Notes: generated from the letters alone by a model not told the origin. DNA of 64,000 bases from Flavobacterium frigoris PS1 (GCF_000252125.1 NZ_AHKF01000019.1:1-64000); one strand, 5' to 3'. Shown: positions 7,030-15,979, counted from the first letter of the stretch. Program-made: numbers and translations.

Positions 7030-8955
7030 TTAGTCTTTTCTTGGTCTTCTTGGTCTAGACGAGTCACCGAAACTTTCAGAACGTCTTGGAGCTCTATCAG
7101 AAGAGCCTTCTCCTCTTGGAGCAGAGCTTCTTCCACCAAAGCCACCTTCTCTTGGAGCTGAACTTCTTCCACCAAAGCCACCTTCTCTTGGAGCTGAGTT
7201 TCTGTCGCCTCTGAATCCGCCACCTGAGCCTTCTCTTCTTGGAGCAAAGCTACCTTCTCTTCTTGGAGCAGAACTTCTTTGTCCTCCACCAAAACCACCA
7301 GAACTTCTTCCGTTATGGTCACGTCTTCCGCCACCATCATTTTTAGAAATTTCAACATTGATACGACGTCCTTCTAATTGTACGTTGTTCAATACTTCCA
7401 TTACTTTATCTGTGTGTTCTGGATCTGTGTTAAAGAAAGAGAAACCTTCTTTTACGTCTACTTTGAAAACGTCATCACGACCTAGGTCTAATGTTTCTTT
7501 CAAGTAATCTTTTAATGACATCCAATCAAAGTTATCTCTAGAACCTATGTTCACAAAATATCTTGTTGCACCACCATTGTTATTTTCTCTTGGAGCACCA
7601 TCTCTATCATCACGTCTTTCAGAACCTGAAGCTTGATTAGAGATATCTCTAGTTTTCTTGTAATAGTTGATAAAACGATTAAATTCTACAGAAACCATTT
7701 TCTTGATTAACTCTTCTTTCGATAAAGCTTCAAGAACATTGTTTATTGCTGGAAGATAGTTGTCAATTTCGTGATCAACTTCTACATCTTTAATCTTATT
7801 AGCTAAGTGTAATAATTGTATTTCGCAGATTTCGATTCCAGAAGGAATTGTTTTTTCTTCAAATTTTTGTTTGATGATTCTCTCGATAGAAGAAATCTTA
7901 CGTAATTCACTTTTAGTTACAATAACGATAGAAGTACCTAATTTACCAGCACGACCAGTACGACCTGAACGGTGATTGTAAGTTTCTATTTCGTCAGGAA
8001 GTTGGTAGTTTACTACGTGAGTAATGTTATCAACATCAATTCCACGTGCAGCAACGTCAGTAGCTACAAGCATTTGTATTTGTCTTCCTCTAAAAGATTT
8101 CATTACACCATCACGTTGCGCTTGAGATAAATCTCCGTGCAATGCAGCAGCGCTGTATCCGTCTTCTACTAATTTTTCAGCAACTGCTTGTGTGTCCCTT
8201 TTGGTACGACAAAAAACTACAGAAAAGATATCAGGATTAGCATCAGCTAAACGTTTCAAAGCTTCGTAACGGTCACGAGCATTTACAAGGTAAAACTCAT
8301 GAGAAACTGTTGCAGAACCTGAATTTTTAGCACCTACAGTAATCTCAATAGGGTCTTTCATGAATTGTTTACCAATTCTAGCAACCTCTGCTGGCATTGT
8401 AGCCGAGAATAACCATGTGTTTTTTTCGTCTGGAGTAGTTGATAGGATGTTTACGATGTCTTCGTAGAAACCCATGTTCAACATTTCGTCAGCTTCATCT
8501 AGAATACAAAAGTTAATTTGAGAAATGTTTACTAATCCTCTATTAATCATGTCCTGCATTCTTCCTGGAGTTGCCACAATAATTTGTGCACCTCTCTTAA
8601 TGTCTCTTGCTTGGTCTGTTATGCTAGCCCCACCGTAAACTGCTACCACATTAATACCTTTTTCGTATTTAGAGTAGTTTTTAATTTCGTTGGTAATCTG
8701 CAAACAAAGTTCGCGTGTTGGAGATAAAATTAATGCTTGAGTATTCCTATTGTTAGCATCAATTTTTTGGATAACTGGAAAACCAAATGCTGCCGTTTTC
8801 CCTGTCCCTGTCTGAGCCAACGCAACCATATCTGTGTCTTTTTCCAATAATAGGGGAATCGCTTTCTCCTGTACTTCGGTCGGATTCTCAAATCCTAGAT
8901 CTAAAATCGCCTTCAGTAACGATTCACTCAATCCTAATTGTTCAAATTTGTTCAT
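7030..8955 (-). CDS. DEAD-box RNA helicase with DbpA-type RNA-binding domain and RGG-like tail
   Basis: 641 residues from the ATG at 8955. A TTG eight codons upstream would give a longer frame, but it lies inside the -7 promoter element, so it is not the start. The core (~1-370) has AQTGTGKT, PTRELC, ATPGR, DEAD, SAT and HRSGRTGR. Residues ~465-540 match the DbpA RNA-binding domain (YFVNIGSRDNFDW ... EGFSFF). The last ~95 residues are a Gly/Arg/Ser tail with a 12-residue tandem repeat (GGFGGRSSAPRE). It probably acts in ribosome assembly or cold adaptation. Tails of this kind bind RNA loosely and can drive condensation. Confidence 0.93.
   Translation of the reverse strand: MNKFEQLGLSESLLKAILDLGFENPTEVQEKAIPLLLEKDTDMVALAQTGTGKTAAFGFPVIQKIDANNRNTQALILSPTRELCLQITNEIKNYSKYEKGINVVAVYGGASITDQARDIKRGAQIIVATPGRMQDMINRGLVNISQINFCILDEADEMLNMGFYEDIVNILSTTPDEKNTWLFSATMPAEVARIGKQFMKDPIEITVGAKNSGSATVSHEFYLVNARDRYEALKRLADANPDIFSVVFCRTKRDTQAVAEKLVEDGYSAAALHGDLSQAQRDGVMKSFRGRQIQMLVATDVAARGIDVDNITHVVNYQLPDEIETYNHRSGRTGRAGKLGTSIVIVTKSELRKISSIERIIKQKFEEKTIPSGIEICEIQLLHLANKIKDVEVDHEIDNYLPAINNVLEALSKEELIKKMVSVEFNRFINYYKKTRDISNQASGSERRDDRDGAPRENNNGGATRYFVNIGSRDNFDWMSLKDYLKETLDLGRDDVFKVDVKEGFSFFNTDPEHTDKVMEVLNNVQLEGRRINVEISKNDGGGRRDHNGRSSGGFGGGQRSSAPRREGSFAPRREGSGGGFRGDRNSAPREGGFGGRSSAPREGGFGGRSSAPRGEGSSDRAPRRSESFGDSSRPRRPRKD
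7126..7205. repeat. 36-bp tandem repeat in the helicase tail
   Basis: Just over two near-identical copies of a 36-bp unit encode 12 residues (GGFGGRSSAPRE). More degenerate units extend on both sides (7095-7280). Being in frame, copy-number change would alter only tail length. Confidence 0.75.
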
Positions 8956-8976
8956 ATGTATTTTTAAAATAGGGTG

Positions 8977-8984
8977 CAAAAGTA
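8977..8984 (-). promoter_or_regulatory. -7 promoter element for the helicase (TACTTTTG)
   Basis: Exact TAnnTTTG match on the minus strand, 21 bases before the ATG at 8955. It decides the start codon, because the upstream TTG at 8979 is part of this element. Confidence 0.65.
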
Positions 8985-9159
8985 CTCTAAATTATCGAGA
9001 TAAACTAATGCTGTTTCAAGTTTCGTTGTTTTAATACTATTTGATTATCAGAAAGTTATATTTTTTATTGAATACTTTAGGTACTATTTTTAGATTTAGC
9101 TATGGAAAAGTTGGCGTCTCTCTGAAAAATTTAATCAAAAACTATTGAAATTTAAAAGA

Positions 9160-9738
9160 TTATTTTTGGTTTTCAAAAAAGGAAATCAATTGTTGGGTCG
9201 CAATAGCTCTATGGCTTATTTTATTCTTAAGATCTGATGCCATTTGGGCAAAAGTTTCCTGATAGCCTTCTGGTTGGAAGATGGGGTCATAGCCAAAGCC
9301 TTCATGTCCAGATTTTTCCATCGTAATTCTCCCGGGAGCAATTCCAGTAAAAAGATATTGTTTACCGCTAGTGTTTAAAGCAATTACTGTTGTGAAATGT
9401 GCTTTCCTATTGGTTTTGCCAATTAAAGCGGCTAGAAGTTTATTTAGATTATCTTCAGAATTGCGTTGTTCGCCCGCATATCTAGCAGAGTAAACACCAG
9501 GCTCCCCATTCAATTCGTCTACTTCCAGTCCAGTGTCATCAGCAAAGCAATCATAACCGTATTTTTGAGTTACATAATTCGCTTTCAGAATCGCATTTCC
9601 TTCTATGGTGTCTGAAGTTTCGGGGATCTCTTCATGGCAACCAATGTCTTCAAGGCTTAGTATTGTTATTGATAGAGGAAGAATTTGCTGGATTTCTTTT
9701 ATTTTATTTTTATTGTTGGAAGCGAAAACTAGTTGCAT
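9160..9738 (-). CDS. rdgB: XTP/dITP diphosphatase (non-canonical purine NTP pyrophosphatase)
   Basis: 192 residues from ATG 9738. The frame is open further upstream, but that part crosses the promoter and lacks homology. This HAM1/RdgB-family enzyme hydrolyses ITP, dITP and XTP to monophosphates, keeping deaminated purines out of nucleic acids. It shows the substrate motif FASNNKNK at the N-terminus, ADDTGLEVD near residue 68, GYDPIF near 150 and SHRAIA near 177, all in the canonical order. Length is normal. A -7 element sits 25 bases upstream. Confidence 0.94.
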   Translation of the reverse strand: MQLVFASNNKNKIKEIQQILPLSITILSLEDIGCHEEIPETSDTIEGNAILKANYVTQKYGYDCFADDTGLEVDELNGEPGVYSARYAGEQRNSEDNLNKLLAALIGKTNRKAHFTTVIALNTSGKQYLFTGIAPGRITMEKSGHEGFGYDPIFQPEGYQETFAQMASDLKNKISHRAIATQQLISFFENQK

Positions 9739-9762
9739 TTTTTTGGGTTTAAGTAAAGCTAA

Positions 9763-9770
9763 CAAATATA
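9763..9770 (-). promoter_or_regulatory. -7 promoter element for rdgB (TATATTTG)
   Basis: Exact TAnnTTTG match 25 bases upstream of the chosen rdgB start at 9738, supporting that start over the longer open frame. Confidence 0.6.
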
Positions 9771-9961
9771 CATTTTTTTTTATTGTCCTAAAAAGGCAGA
9801 TCGATCGAAGTTTGAATTGCAGAATTGTCATGAAAATCAACTGATTTGGGTAATATCAACTTGTTTAAAGCAAATAATTTCATTAATCTTTATAGGCTGT
9901 ATATATCAGTTAAAAATTAGTTAATCAATTGTTATACATTATTTTAAGTAATAATTAATTG

Positions 9962-9969
9962 TATCTTTG
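9962..9969 (+). promoter_or_regulatory. -7 element of small RNA gene 1 (TATCTTTG)
   Basis: Exact TAnnTTTG match, identical in the second RNA gene (10292-10299). Both are preceded by an A/T-rich TTTAAG block at the -33 position and by a shared ATATCAGTTAAAA block further upstream. Confidence 0.75.
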
Positions 9970-9974
9970 AGTAT

Positions 9975-10109
9975 GGTTTTGGTTTGTTTTCGAATATGGC
10001 CATCTGCAAAGAGAAGCATATTTGATAGTTAATTGTATCGTAAGGTATAAGTTGAAAATGATAAACCAAAGTCAATAATTGGAGGCCTGTAAAAAGGCCT
10101 CCTTTTTTT
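9975..10109 (+). ncRNA. Small RNA 1, candidate 6S-like RNA
   Basis: No protein frame. The inferred transcript starts 6-7 bases after a TATCTTTG promoter element and ends at a strong terminator, about 135 nt. Its 5' end (9975-9985) pairs over 11 positions with 10063-10073, closing a long imperfect hairpin. An inner stem AATATG/CATATT is also possible. Closed ends around an open interior, followed by a separate terminator, is the architecture of 6S RNA, which mimics an open promoter to bind RNA polymerase. The closing stem is supported by a compensatory change in the paralogue 330 bases away. Identity as 6S (the 6S-Flavo type of Bacteroidota) is an inference. Confidence 0.7.
10081..10109 (+). 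terminator. Terminator of small RNA 1
   Basis: 8-bp GC-rich stem (10081-10088 / 10095-10102), loop GTAAAA, then seven T residues. Confidence 0.93.
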
Positions 10110-10269
10110 GCAGTAAACAATAGATTTTAATATTCTTGAATACTTATAAGATTTTTTTAATAAAAGTAAGCTGATTTTGATAAATGATGCGCTTTTAAAA
10201 GCACTATTAAAATAGTTTTAGTCGCTGTATGTTAGTGAGTTAAATATCAGTTAAAATTCTATTGTTGAG

Positions 10270-10299
10270 TTGTTTAAGATGTTTTAATTTGTATCTTTG
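10270..10299 (+). promoter_or_regulatory. Full -33/-7 promoter of small RNA gene 2
   Basis: TTG at 10270-10272, a 19-base spacer, then TATCTTTG at 10292-10299: the complete Bacteroidota promoter layout. Confidence 0.82.
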
Positions 10300-10304
10300 A
10301 GTGT

Positions 10305-10443
10305 GGTTTTGATTAATTACTTGTGTATGTCAATCTTCACATAAGATCGATAACGCAATAGTCAGCTATACAATTTCAGTATGAGTTGATAATGGTAAAT
10401 CAGAACTTACAACTGGAGGGCTTTTAAAAGCCCTCCTTTTTTT
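10305..10443 (+). ncRNA. Small RNA 2, paralogue of small RNA 1 (candidate 6S-like RNA)
   Basis: Inferred transcript of about 139 nt. It opens with the same GGTTTTG as RNA 1, pairs 10305-10314 with 10398-10407, and ends at a GC-rich terminator. Compared with RNA 1, the closing stem has G-C replaced by A-U (10312/10400) and one U-A replaced by U-G (10309/10403), so pairing is kept while sequence drifts. The interior differs: a CTTGTG/CACA-AAG stem replaces the inner stem of RNA 1. It lies convergent to the glutamate-synthase-family gene ending at 10462. Confidence 0.7.
10415..10443 (+). terminator. Terminator of small RNA 2
   Basis: 11-bp palindromic stem (10415-10425 / 10426-10436, the central bases forming the loop) followed by seven T residues. 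Confidence 0.92.
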
Positions 10444-10461
10444 GTGGGCATTATATTCCTT

Positions 10462-11970
10462 TTAGTACTTTGTTACATTTGTGAGGTTATCTGGAAAATA
10501 TAAATCGGCTAAATGAGCGAATTCATCACCACGCATAAAAATTGATCCGTCGATTTCGTTGTAACTAGATTTTCCAGCCGCAGCAAGAAGTTCATTGGCA
10601 GCATGCAGGGTGTTTTTATGGTAGTAGAAAACTCTTTCCGATTTATCGGTCACAACAAGGCCTTTCATCAGCATTTTATCTTGAGTTGCAACTCCTGTTG
10701 GGCAGTTATTGGTGTTGCAACGTAAAGCTTGAATGCATCCTAATGAAAACATAAAGCCTCTGGCGCTATTACACATGTCAGCTCCCATTGCTATTGCTCG
10801 GAGGATAGAGTAACCTGAAATTATTTTACCACTGCCTATTACTCTTATTTTGTCGCGAATATTTAATCTTATTAATATCTTATTTGCAAATATTAGTGCG
10901 GGTTCAAATGGCATACCCACACCATCAGAGAACTCTAATGGGGCTGCTCCAGTTCCTCCTTCGGCACCGTCAATTGTTACAAAATCAGGGAAACAATTTT
11001 GCAAAATCATTTCTTGACAAATCAATTCAAATTCGTTCGTCTGACCGATACATAACTTAAAGCCAACGGGTTTTCCATTTGATAGTTCGCGTAGCTGAGC
11101 TACAAATTTGATTAGGCCTTCCGCATTGTTAAAAGCGGTATGGCTTGGTGGAGAAAGGATGGTTGTGTGTGGTTTTACCCCTCTTATTTTAGCAATTTGT
11201 TCCGTATTTTTGGATGCGGGCAATACTCCGCCATGTCCTGGTTTTGCACCTTGGGATAATTTTATTTCAATCATTTTTACAGAAGGAAGATTAGATTTTT
11301 CCGTAAATTTTTCGGCGTCGAAATTTCCCTCATCAGTGCGACAACCAAAATACCCTGTACCTATCTGCCAGGTAACATCACCACCTTGTAAGTGAAACTC
11401 CGTCAATCCACCTTCTCCAGTATTGTGGTAGAAATTACCTTTCTGGGCCCCTTTGTTCAGTGCTATAATCGCGTTTTCGCTCAATGAGCCAAAGCTCATC
11501 GCGGAAATATTCAATAATGAAGCAGAATACGGCTGTTTGCAATCAGGCCCCCCAACCACGATACGTGGTAATTCATGGTTTACCTTGGCCGGAAATACAG
11601 AGTGTCTAATTCCTTCGTAATTGGATTGGTTAATGTCTAATTGTGTCCCAAAAGGGGTTGTGGCATCAATATTCTTTGCTCTTTGATAAGCAAGGGAGCG
11701 CTCGTTTCGAGAAAAGGGTTTGCCGTCAGTCGTTCTTTCGATAAAATATTGTTGGATTTCGGGAGCAATACCTTCAAAAATATACCTGAAATATCCTAAA
11801 ACAGGGAAGTTTCTAAGAATGGCGTGCCTTTGCTGCAGACTATTCATAAGTCCAATAACCAGTAATACCGCTATTACTAATGGGATAATACTACTGATCT
11901 TAAAAAAGAAATGGAATGCTAAGGTCATAAGGAATGCTGCAATACCAAAAGTAAAAAATTGTTTTCTCAT
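10462..11970 (-). CDS. FMN-binding glutamate synthase family protein, membrane-anchored
   Basis: 502 residues from ATG 11970; a TTG start 21 bases upstream is less likely. Two hydrophobic segments (about 5-20 and 25-42) anchor the N-terminus. The rest matches the FMN/synthase domain of glutamate synthase: MSFGSLSENAI, GEGG, PGHGGVLP, GAEGGTGAAP and GSGKI. The cysteine block GCIQALRCNTNNC matches the 3Fe-4S site. There is no glutaminase domain, so it is not a complete GltB. Such stand-alone proteins may accept ammonia or act on another substrate; the role is unknown. Confidence 0.88.
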   Translation of the reverse strand: MRKQFFTFGIAAFLMTLAFHFFFKISSIIPLVIAVLLVIGLMNSLQQRHAILRNFPVLGYFRYIFEGIAPEIQQYFIERTTDGKPFSRNERSLAYQRAKNIDATTPFGTQLDINQSNYEGIRHSVFPAKVNHELPRIVVGGPDCKQPYSASLLNISAMSFGSLSENAIIALNKGAQKGNFYHNTGEGGLTEFHLQGGDVTWQIGTGYFGCRTDEGNFDAEKFTEKSNLPSVKMIEIKLSQGAKPGHGGVLPASKNTEQIAKIRGVKPHTTILSPPSHTAFNNAEGLIKFVAQLRELSNGKPVGFKLCIGQTNEFELICQEMILQNCFPDFVTIDGAEGGTGAAPLEFSDGVGMPFEPALIFANKILIRLNIRDKIRVIGSGKIISGYSILRAIAMGADMCNSARGFMFSLGCIQALRCNTNNCPTGVATQDKMLMKGLVVTDKSERVFYYHKNTLHAANELLAAAGKSSYNEIDGSIFMRGDEFAHLADLYFPDNLTNVTKY

Positions 11971-12136
11971 GTCGAAAATATTAATTTTCAACTAAATTAT
12001 AAAGAATATGGTGTCATTAGCATTTAAAATCTAAAAAAATGAAAAAATTAACTTTATATTTCGGACAAAAAAATGGACTTTTGTTGAAACCAAAGAGTTG
12101 TTTTTAACGTATGTAGTTATATATTAAAGAATAAAC

Positions 12137-14518
12137 ATGAAAATTAATAAGCGCCTTCCATACTCTAATTTCCTAAAGATTTTATTTTTCATGTTGGTTT
12201 TTACGAATTCGTATTCGCAATATGTTTTTCAACGCAATACCTTGCCTGAAAAGATTTCTCTGCACAACTATACTAGAGTGGCAGATGTAGGGCTGAGTGA
12301 TTTAGAAATCCAATATGTAATGGCTAATTTTGAATCCTTGAATCCTAGGTCACTAAAAACAGAGAATGATGATTTGGGTTTTAACCAAAATAATTTTTGG
12401 GCAAAATTAGAACTTCAAAATGCAACAGATAGAGATTTACATTATTATATTGAAACGGCTCGTCCTATTACTGACTTGGTTGAACTTTATACAATAGATG
12501 AAACTTCAGGGAAGATCACTAAAGCTATAAGTGGTGATAACTTGCCCTTTTCAGATCGAACATATGATAATCGTAAAACTCTTTTTAAAATTGATATTGA
12601 GCCAAATTCAAAGCTAAAATTGTTTTTGCATTTAAGAAGCGATGGTGAAAATATAAAGCTGCCGGTAAATTTATACTCTGCAGATAGCCTTATAGCGACA
12701 CTTTCTTTTGAACAGCTGGTTTTTGGATTATTTTACGGGATTTTAGTAATTGTAGCAATTATCTACTTTTTTTTCTTTTTCGCCCTTAGGGAAATTACTT
12801 TTTTATATTATAGTTTATACGTTGTTTTTGTTGGCTTATTGCAATTTGCCTTAGATGGTTTCTTTTATGAGTTCGTAACTCCATATGCGGGTTGGTTTTC
12901 AAATAATTCAGTATTGATAATCGCAATAGTAGCAGTTTTTCTTTCGGGAAAATATAGCGAAGTGTTTTTGAATATAAAGAAGCACAGCAGAAGTATTTAC
13001 CGCTTGTTCAATATCGCTTATGTATTACTGTTCTTATTGCTGTTGTGTGTGATTTTTTTTCCTTCCATATTGTTGATGAGTTATATTGCTATAAATGTAC
13101 TTACGCTAGTATTCTTGATTCTAATCGTATATTCGATAATCTACCTCTATTACAAAAGAAAACCAGTAGACTCCTTTTTTACCGTTGGATTTTTGTTTTT
13201 GATCTTGGGTTTCGGTGACTTTATATTGTATAATTTTGGATTGTTGCCTCACAATTTTTTAACGCAAAACAGCTCTAAGCTTGGGACAGGATTAGAAATT
13301 ATTTTTCTTTCGCTCTCCATGTCTAATCTAATCAGGAATCTTAAAAACGAAAAGAATGAACTGAATCGCATCGCTTTGGTTCGTTCAGAAGAAATGAATG
13401 ACTTAAAAACATACTTTTTATCTAATATCAGTCATGAATTGCGAACTCCATTGAATGCTATCATGAATTTGATAGATTCGATTTCCAATGAAGTAGAAGA
13501 CGAAAAAATCAAGAAAAATTGTCAGGTTATCAAATATTCGTCCCATGGTTTGTTGAGTTCCGTTAATGATATTTTGGATTTTTCAAAAATTGAGAAAAAG
13601 GAATTGAAATTAGAGCACGCGGCTTTTAGTCCGCTGCAACTTTTGGATAGAATAGGTAGGAATGCAAAAATTAGGGCTCAAGATAAAGGGCTGGAATTCC
13701 ATTTTTCAAAACGGGACAGTTTTCCTCATTTATTGATGGGGGATGAAAATAGATTGAGTCAGGTAGTAAACAACGTGTTGAGCAATGCCATTAAATTTAC
13801 TTCGGAAGGATTTGTGAAATTTGAAATAGAAACTCAACTGAAAGAGGATAATCGGGCTAGTTTAATAATTTCTGTAACTGATTCCGGTGTGGGTATCCCA
13901 AAAGAGAAATTGGATAGCATTTTCGGTTCTTTTTCTCAAAATAGTATCGATAATAAGAGAAAGTTTGGAGGGTTGGGATTAGGACTTTACATTGTAAAAA
14001 CCATTGTAGAAATGCAAAATGGAACTATTTCAATGAATAGTTATGTAGGAAAAGGGACAAGTTGTAAAATCACGATTGATTTTGATGTTGTCGAGCAGAA
14101 AAAGCTTGAAACCGTTTCTTTAGAGCCAGTGGTGTATGATTTAGGAGGAAAAATGATTCTGGTTGTTGAAGATAATTCGATGAATCAGATGGTCATCAAA
14201 ATGATAACTAAAAAATGGTTGAATACCACTGTTATCTATGCGAATAATGGTCAAGAGGGCTTAGATGCTTTTAAAACGAATGTAATAGATCTCGTTTTAA
14301 TGGACCTTCAAATGCCAGTTATGGATGGATACGAGGCTACCATTGCAATTAGAAATGGTGAAGTGGGTCAGGATAACGCAAACATTCCTATTATTGCTCT
14401 AACGGCTGATGTTATGGAAAGCACCAAGTTAAGAGTAGCAGAAATAGGAATGAATCATTATTTAACAAAACCAATTAATAAAGAAACTTTGTTTCAGGTA
14501 ATAAAAAACTTAGTTTAG
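12137..14518 (+). CDS. Hybrid sensor histidine kinase/response regulator with 7TM-DISM sensor
   Basis: 793 residues. A signal peptide (~1-27) is followed by an extracytoplasmic 7TMR-DISMED2-type domain (~35-180), seven membrane segments (~185-400), HisKA with H433 in ISHELRTP, and HATPase (~540-660) with an N box NNVLSNAIKF, DSGVGIP and GGLGLGLYI. A receiver domain (~673-793) has D723 in LMDLQMPVMDG and K in YLTKPI. DISM domains often sense carbohydrates or other small ligands. No DNA-binding output is present, so signal must pass to another protein; no partner lies next to it. Its stop overlaps the convergent NYN gene by 4 bases. Confidence 0.94.
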   Translation: MKINKRLPYSNFLKILFFMLVFTNSYSQYVFQRNTLPEKISLHNYTRVADVGLSDLEIQYVMANFESLNPRSLKTENDDLGFNQNNFWAKLELQNATDRDLHYYIETARPITDLVELYTIDETSGKITKAISGDNLPFSDRTYDNRKTLFKIDIEPNSKLKLFLHLRSDGENIKLPVNLYSADSLIATLSFEQLVFGLFYGILVIVAIIYFFFFFALREITFLYYSLYVVFVGLLQFALDGFFYEFVTPYAGWFSNNSVLIIAIVAVFLSGKYSEVFLNIKKHSRSIYRLFNIAYVLLFLLLLCVIFFPSILLMSYIAINVLTLVFLILIVYSIIYLYYKRKPVDSFFTVGFLFLILGFGDFILYNFGLLPHNFLTQNSSKLGTGLEIIFLSLSMSNLIRNLKNEKNELNRIALVRSEEMNDLKTYFLSNISHELRTPLNAIMNLIDSISNEVEDEKIKKNCQVIKYSSHGLLSSVNDILDFSKIEKKELKLEHAAFSPLQLLDRIGRNAKIRAQDKGLEFHFSKRDSFPHLLMGDENRLSQVVNNVLSNAIKFTSEGFVKFEIETQLKEDNRASLIISVTDSGVGIPKEKLDSIFGSFSQNSIDNKRKFGGLGLGLYIVKTIVEMQNGTISMNSYVGKGTSCKITIDFDVVEQKKLETVSLEPVVYDLGGKMILVVEDNSMNQMVIKMITKKWLNTTVIYANNGQEGLDAFKTNVIDLVLMDLQMPVMDGYEATIAIRNGEVGQDNANIPIIALTADVMESTKLRVAEIGMNHYLTKPINKETLFQVIKNLV

Positions 14519-15318
14519 GTATAACGCAAGCGTACATAAACATGCTTAATTCCTTTCTTGTCAGAATCCCTTTCGTCTATTTCAAGAATGTCAGTCAAGG
14601 ACTTTAGCATGGGGGTCAGTTTTGCAAAACCATAGTTTCTTGGGTCGAATTCCGGTTTTTTCTTTACGATAAGGTTTCCAACATCGCCAAGAAAAGCCCA
14701 TCCACTATCATCAGAAATATCGTCTATCGAGTCCTCAATAAGGTCAATAGTTGGTTCGTCAATTTTATTTAGTGGTTTCGGTGTCGGTTTTTCAATAACT
14801 TTAGGAGTGTTCTTGCCAACTACTTTTTTAGTTTCGGCTGTAGAGGTTCTTTTTGGCTTCTTTTTCTTAATGGCACCGTCTAAAACTTCAATATAAACAA
14901 ATCGGTCACAGGCTACTATAAACGAGTTGGGTGTTTTTTGCTCGCCTATTCCTATGACCTTCATTCCAGATTCCCGAAGACGTATTGCTAAACGGGTAAA
15001 GTCACTATCACTAGATACGATGCAAAATCCATCTACCTTATCAGAGTATAATAAATCCATGGCATCAATGATCATCGCTGAGTCGGAAGAGTTTTTGCCT
15101 ACTGTATAACTGTATTGTTGTATTGGGGTAATGGCATGTTCTAATAAAACACCTTTCCAACCGCCAGCATTTGGTTTGGTCCAATCAGCATAAATACGTT
15201 TTGTTGTGGGCGTTCCATACTTAGTGATTTCTTCCATCATTCCTTTTACATTGCTATAAGGAACATTGTCTGCATCTATTAGAACGGCAAGTTTTAATTC
15301 TTTTGAGTTTTCAGCCAT
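14515..15318 (-). CDS. NYN-domain (LabA-like) protein with C-terminal OST-HTH/LOTUS domain
   Basis: 267 residues. The N-terminal PIN-like NYN nuclease fold (~8-150) keeps the acidic residues: LIDADNVP near 14, NSSDSAMIIDA near 78 and SSDSDFTRLA near 102. A Lys/Pro-rich linker (~150-190) leads to a LOTUS-type winged helix (~200-267), which in other proteins binds RNA or G-rich nucleic acids. It is expected to be an RNA-processing or RNA-binding protein. It is co-directional with, and 32 bases behind, the cytochrome b gene, and overlaps the kinase gene tail to tail. Target unknown. Confidence 0.88.
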   Translation of the reverse strand: MAENSKELKLAVLIDADNVPYSNVKGMMEEITKYGTPTTKRIYADWTKPNAGGWKGVLLEHAITPIQQYSYTVGKNSSDSAMIIDAMDLLYSDKVDGFCIVSSDSDFTRLAIRLRESGMKVIGIGEQKTPNSFIVACDRFVYIEVLDGAIKKKKPKRTSTAETKKVVGKNTPKVIEKPTPKPLNKIDEPTIDLIEDSIDDISDDSGWAFLGDVGNLIVKKKPEFDPRNYGFAKLTPMLKSLTDILEIDERDSDKKGIKHVYVRLRYT

Positions 15319-15350
15319 ATTATTAAAGTTGAATGTTTAAAATCGAATTC

Positions 15351-15926
15351 TTATTGTTTTCCATGAATCATTTTTGAAACGATTCCTTTATCATCTGTTA
15401 CTTCAGCTATAATTATTCCCGCAACGTGTAGGATGATAAATAGTATAACAAAATAAAGCGATTGCACATGAATGGTTTCTAATATATCTTTATAACTTGA
15501 AGGGCCGTTTACGATAAAGAATCCTGTTACTAGAGTAATTGACATTAAAAAATAAAAGATAAGATAAGTCCAACCTTGTAATTTTTGTTTTAAAGAAGAG
15601 TCTTTTTTTAAAGGATTTGGAAAAGCCATACCTTTAAAATAGAAGTAGACCATTCTTAGTATATATGTTCCAATTAAAAAATACCCAACATAAATGTGCC
15701 AATCCCACATGGGCTTGCGTATTCTTTTTGCTATTTTCATGGCCTCATCTTGACTTAAAGAAATATTTAATAATTTTAAATTTTCTTGAAGTATTGCGGC
15801 TACATTATTTTTTTCGAGCCAAGTTAATCTTAAAAAAACAGTAAACATCATAAATAATACCGAAAAAGCGATAAGCCAATGTAAAATTCGATGACTAAGA
15901 TCAAATGTTCTATTTTTTGTGGACAT
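15351..15926 (-). CDS. Cytochrome b561-type membrane protein
   Basis: 191 residues with four membrane helices (about 13-33, 75-95, 113-133 and 148-170). Candidate b-heme ligands are the paired histidines in SHRILHW (helix 1), DWHIYVGY (helix 2) and the C-terminal ILHVAG and IHVQ positions. This fits the cytochrome b/b6-domain family that passes electrons across the inner membrane. No dedicated partner cytochrome is adjacent. A -7 element is present 54 bases upstream. It probably forms an operon with the NYN gene. Confidence 0.88.
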   Translation of the reverse strand: MSTKNRTFDLSHRILHWLIAFSVLFMMFTVFLRLTWLEKNNVAAILQENLKLLNISLSQDEAMKIAKRIRKPMWDWHIYVGYFLIGTYILRMVYFYFKGMAFPNPLKKDSSLKQKLQGWTYLIFYFLMSITLVTGFFIVNGPSSYKDILETIHVQSLYFVILFIILHVAGIIIAEVTDDKGIVSKMIHGKQ

Positions 15927-15979
15927 AATAGTTGATTTTAAATGATTGCTACTATTTTAAAAGCGCTCAAATACTCATT

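Noticed and set aside
7017-7358. Minus-strand frame of 113 codons rich in Leu/Glu/Val
   Set aside because: It is the out-of-frame reading of the helicase's Gly/Arg/Ser repeat tail; its repeats come from the 36-bp DNA unit.
8956-8979. N-terminal extension of the RGG helicase from TTG 8979
   Set aside because: The TTG is part of the TACTTTTG promoter element, and the conserved protein begins at ATG 8955.
9739-9840. N-terminal extension of RdgB
   Set aside because: It crosses a promoter element; RdgB proteins begin at the LVFASNN strand, matching ATG 9738.
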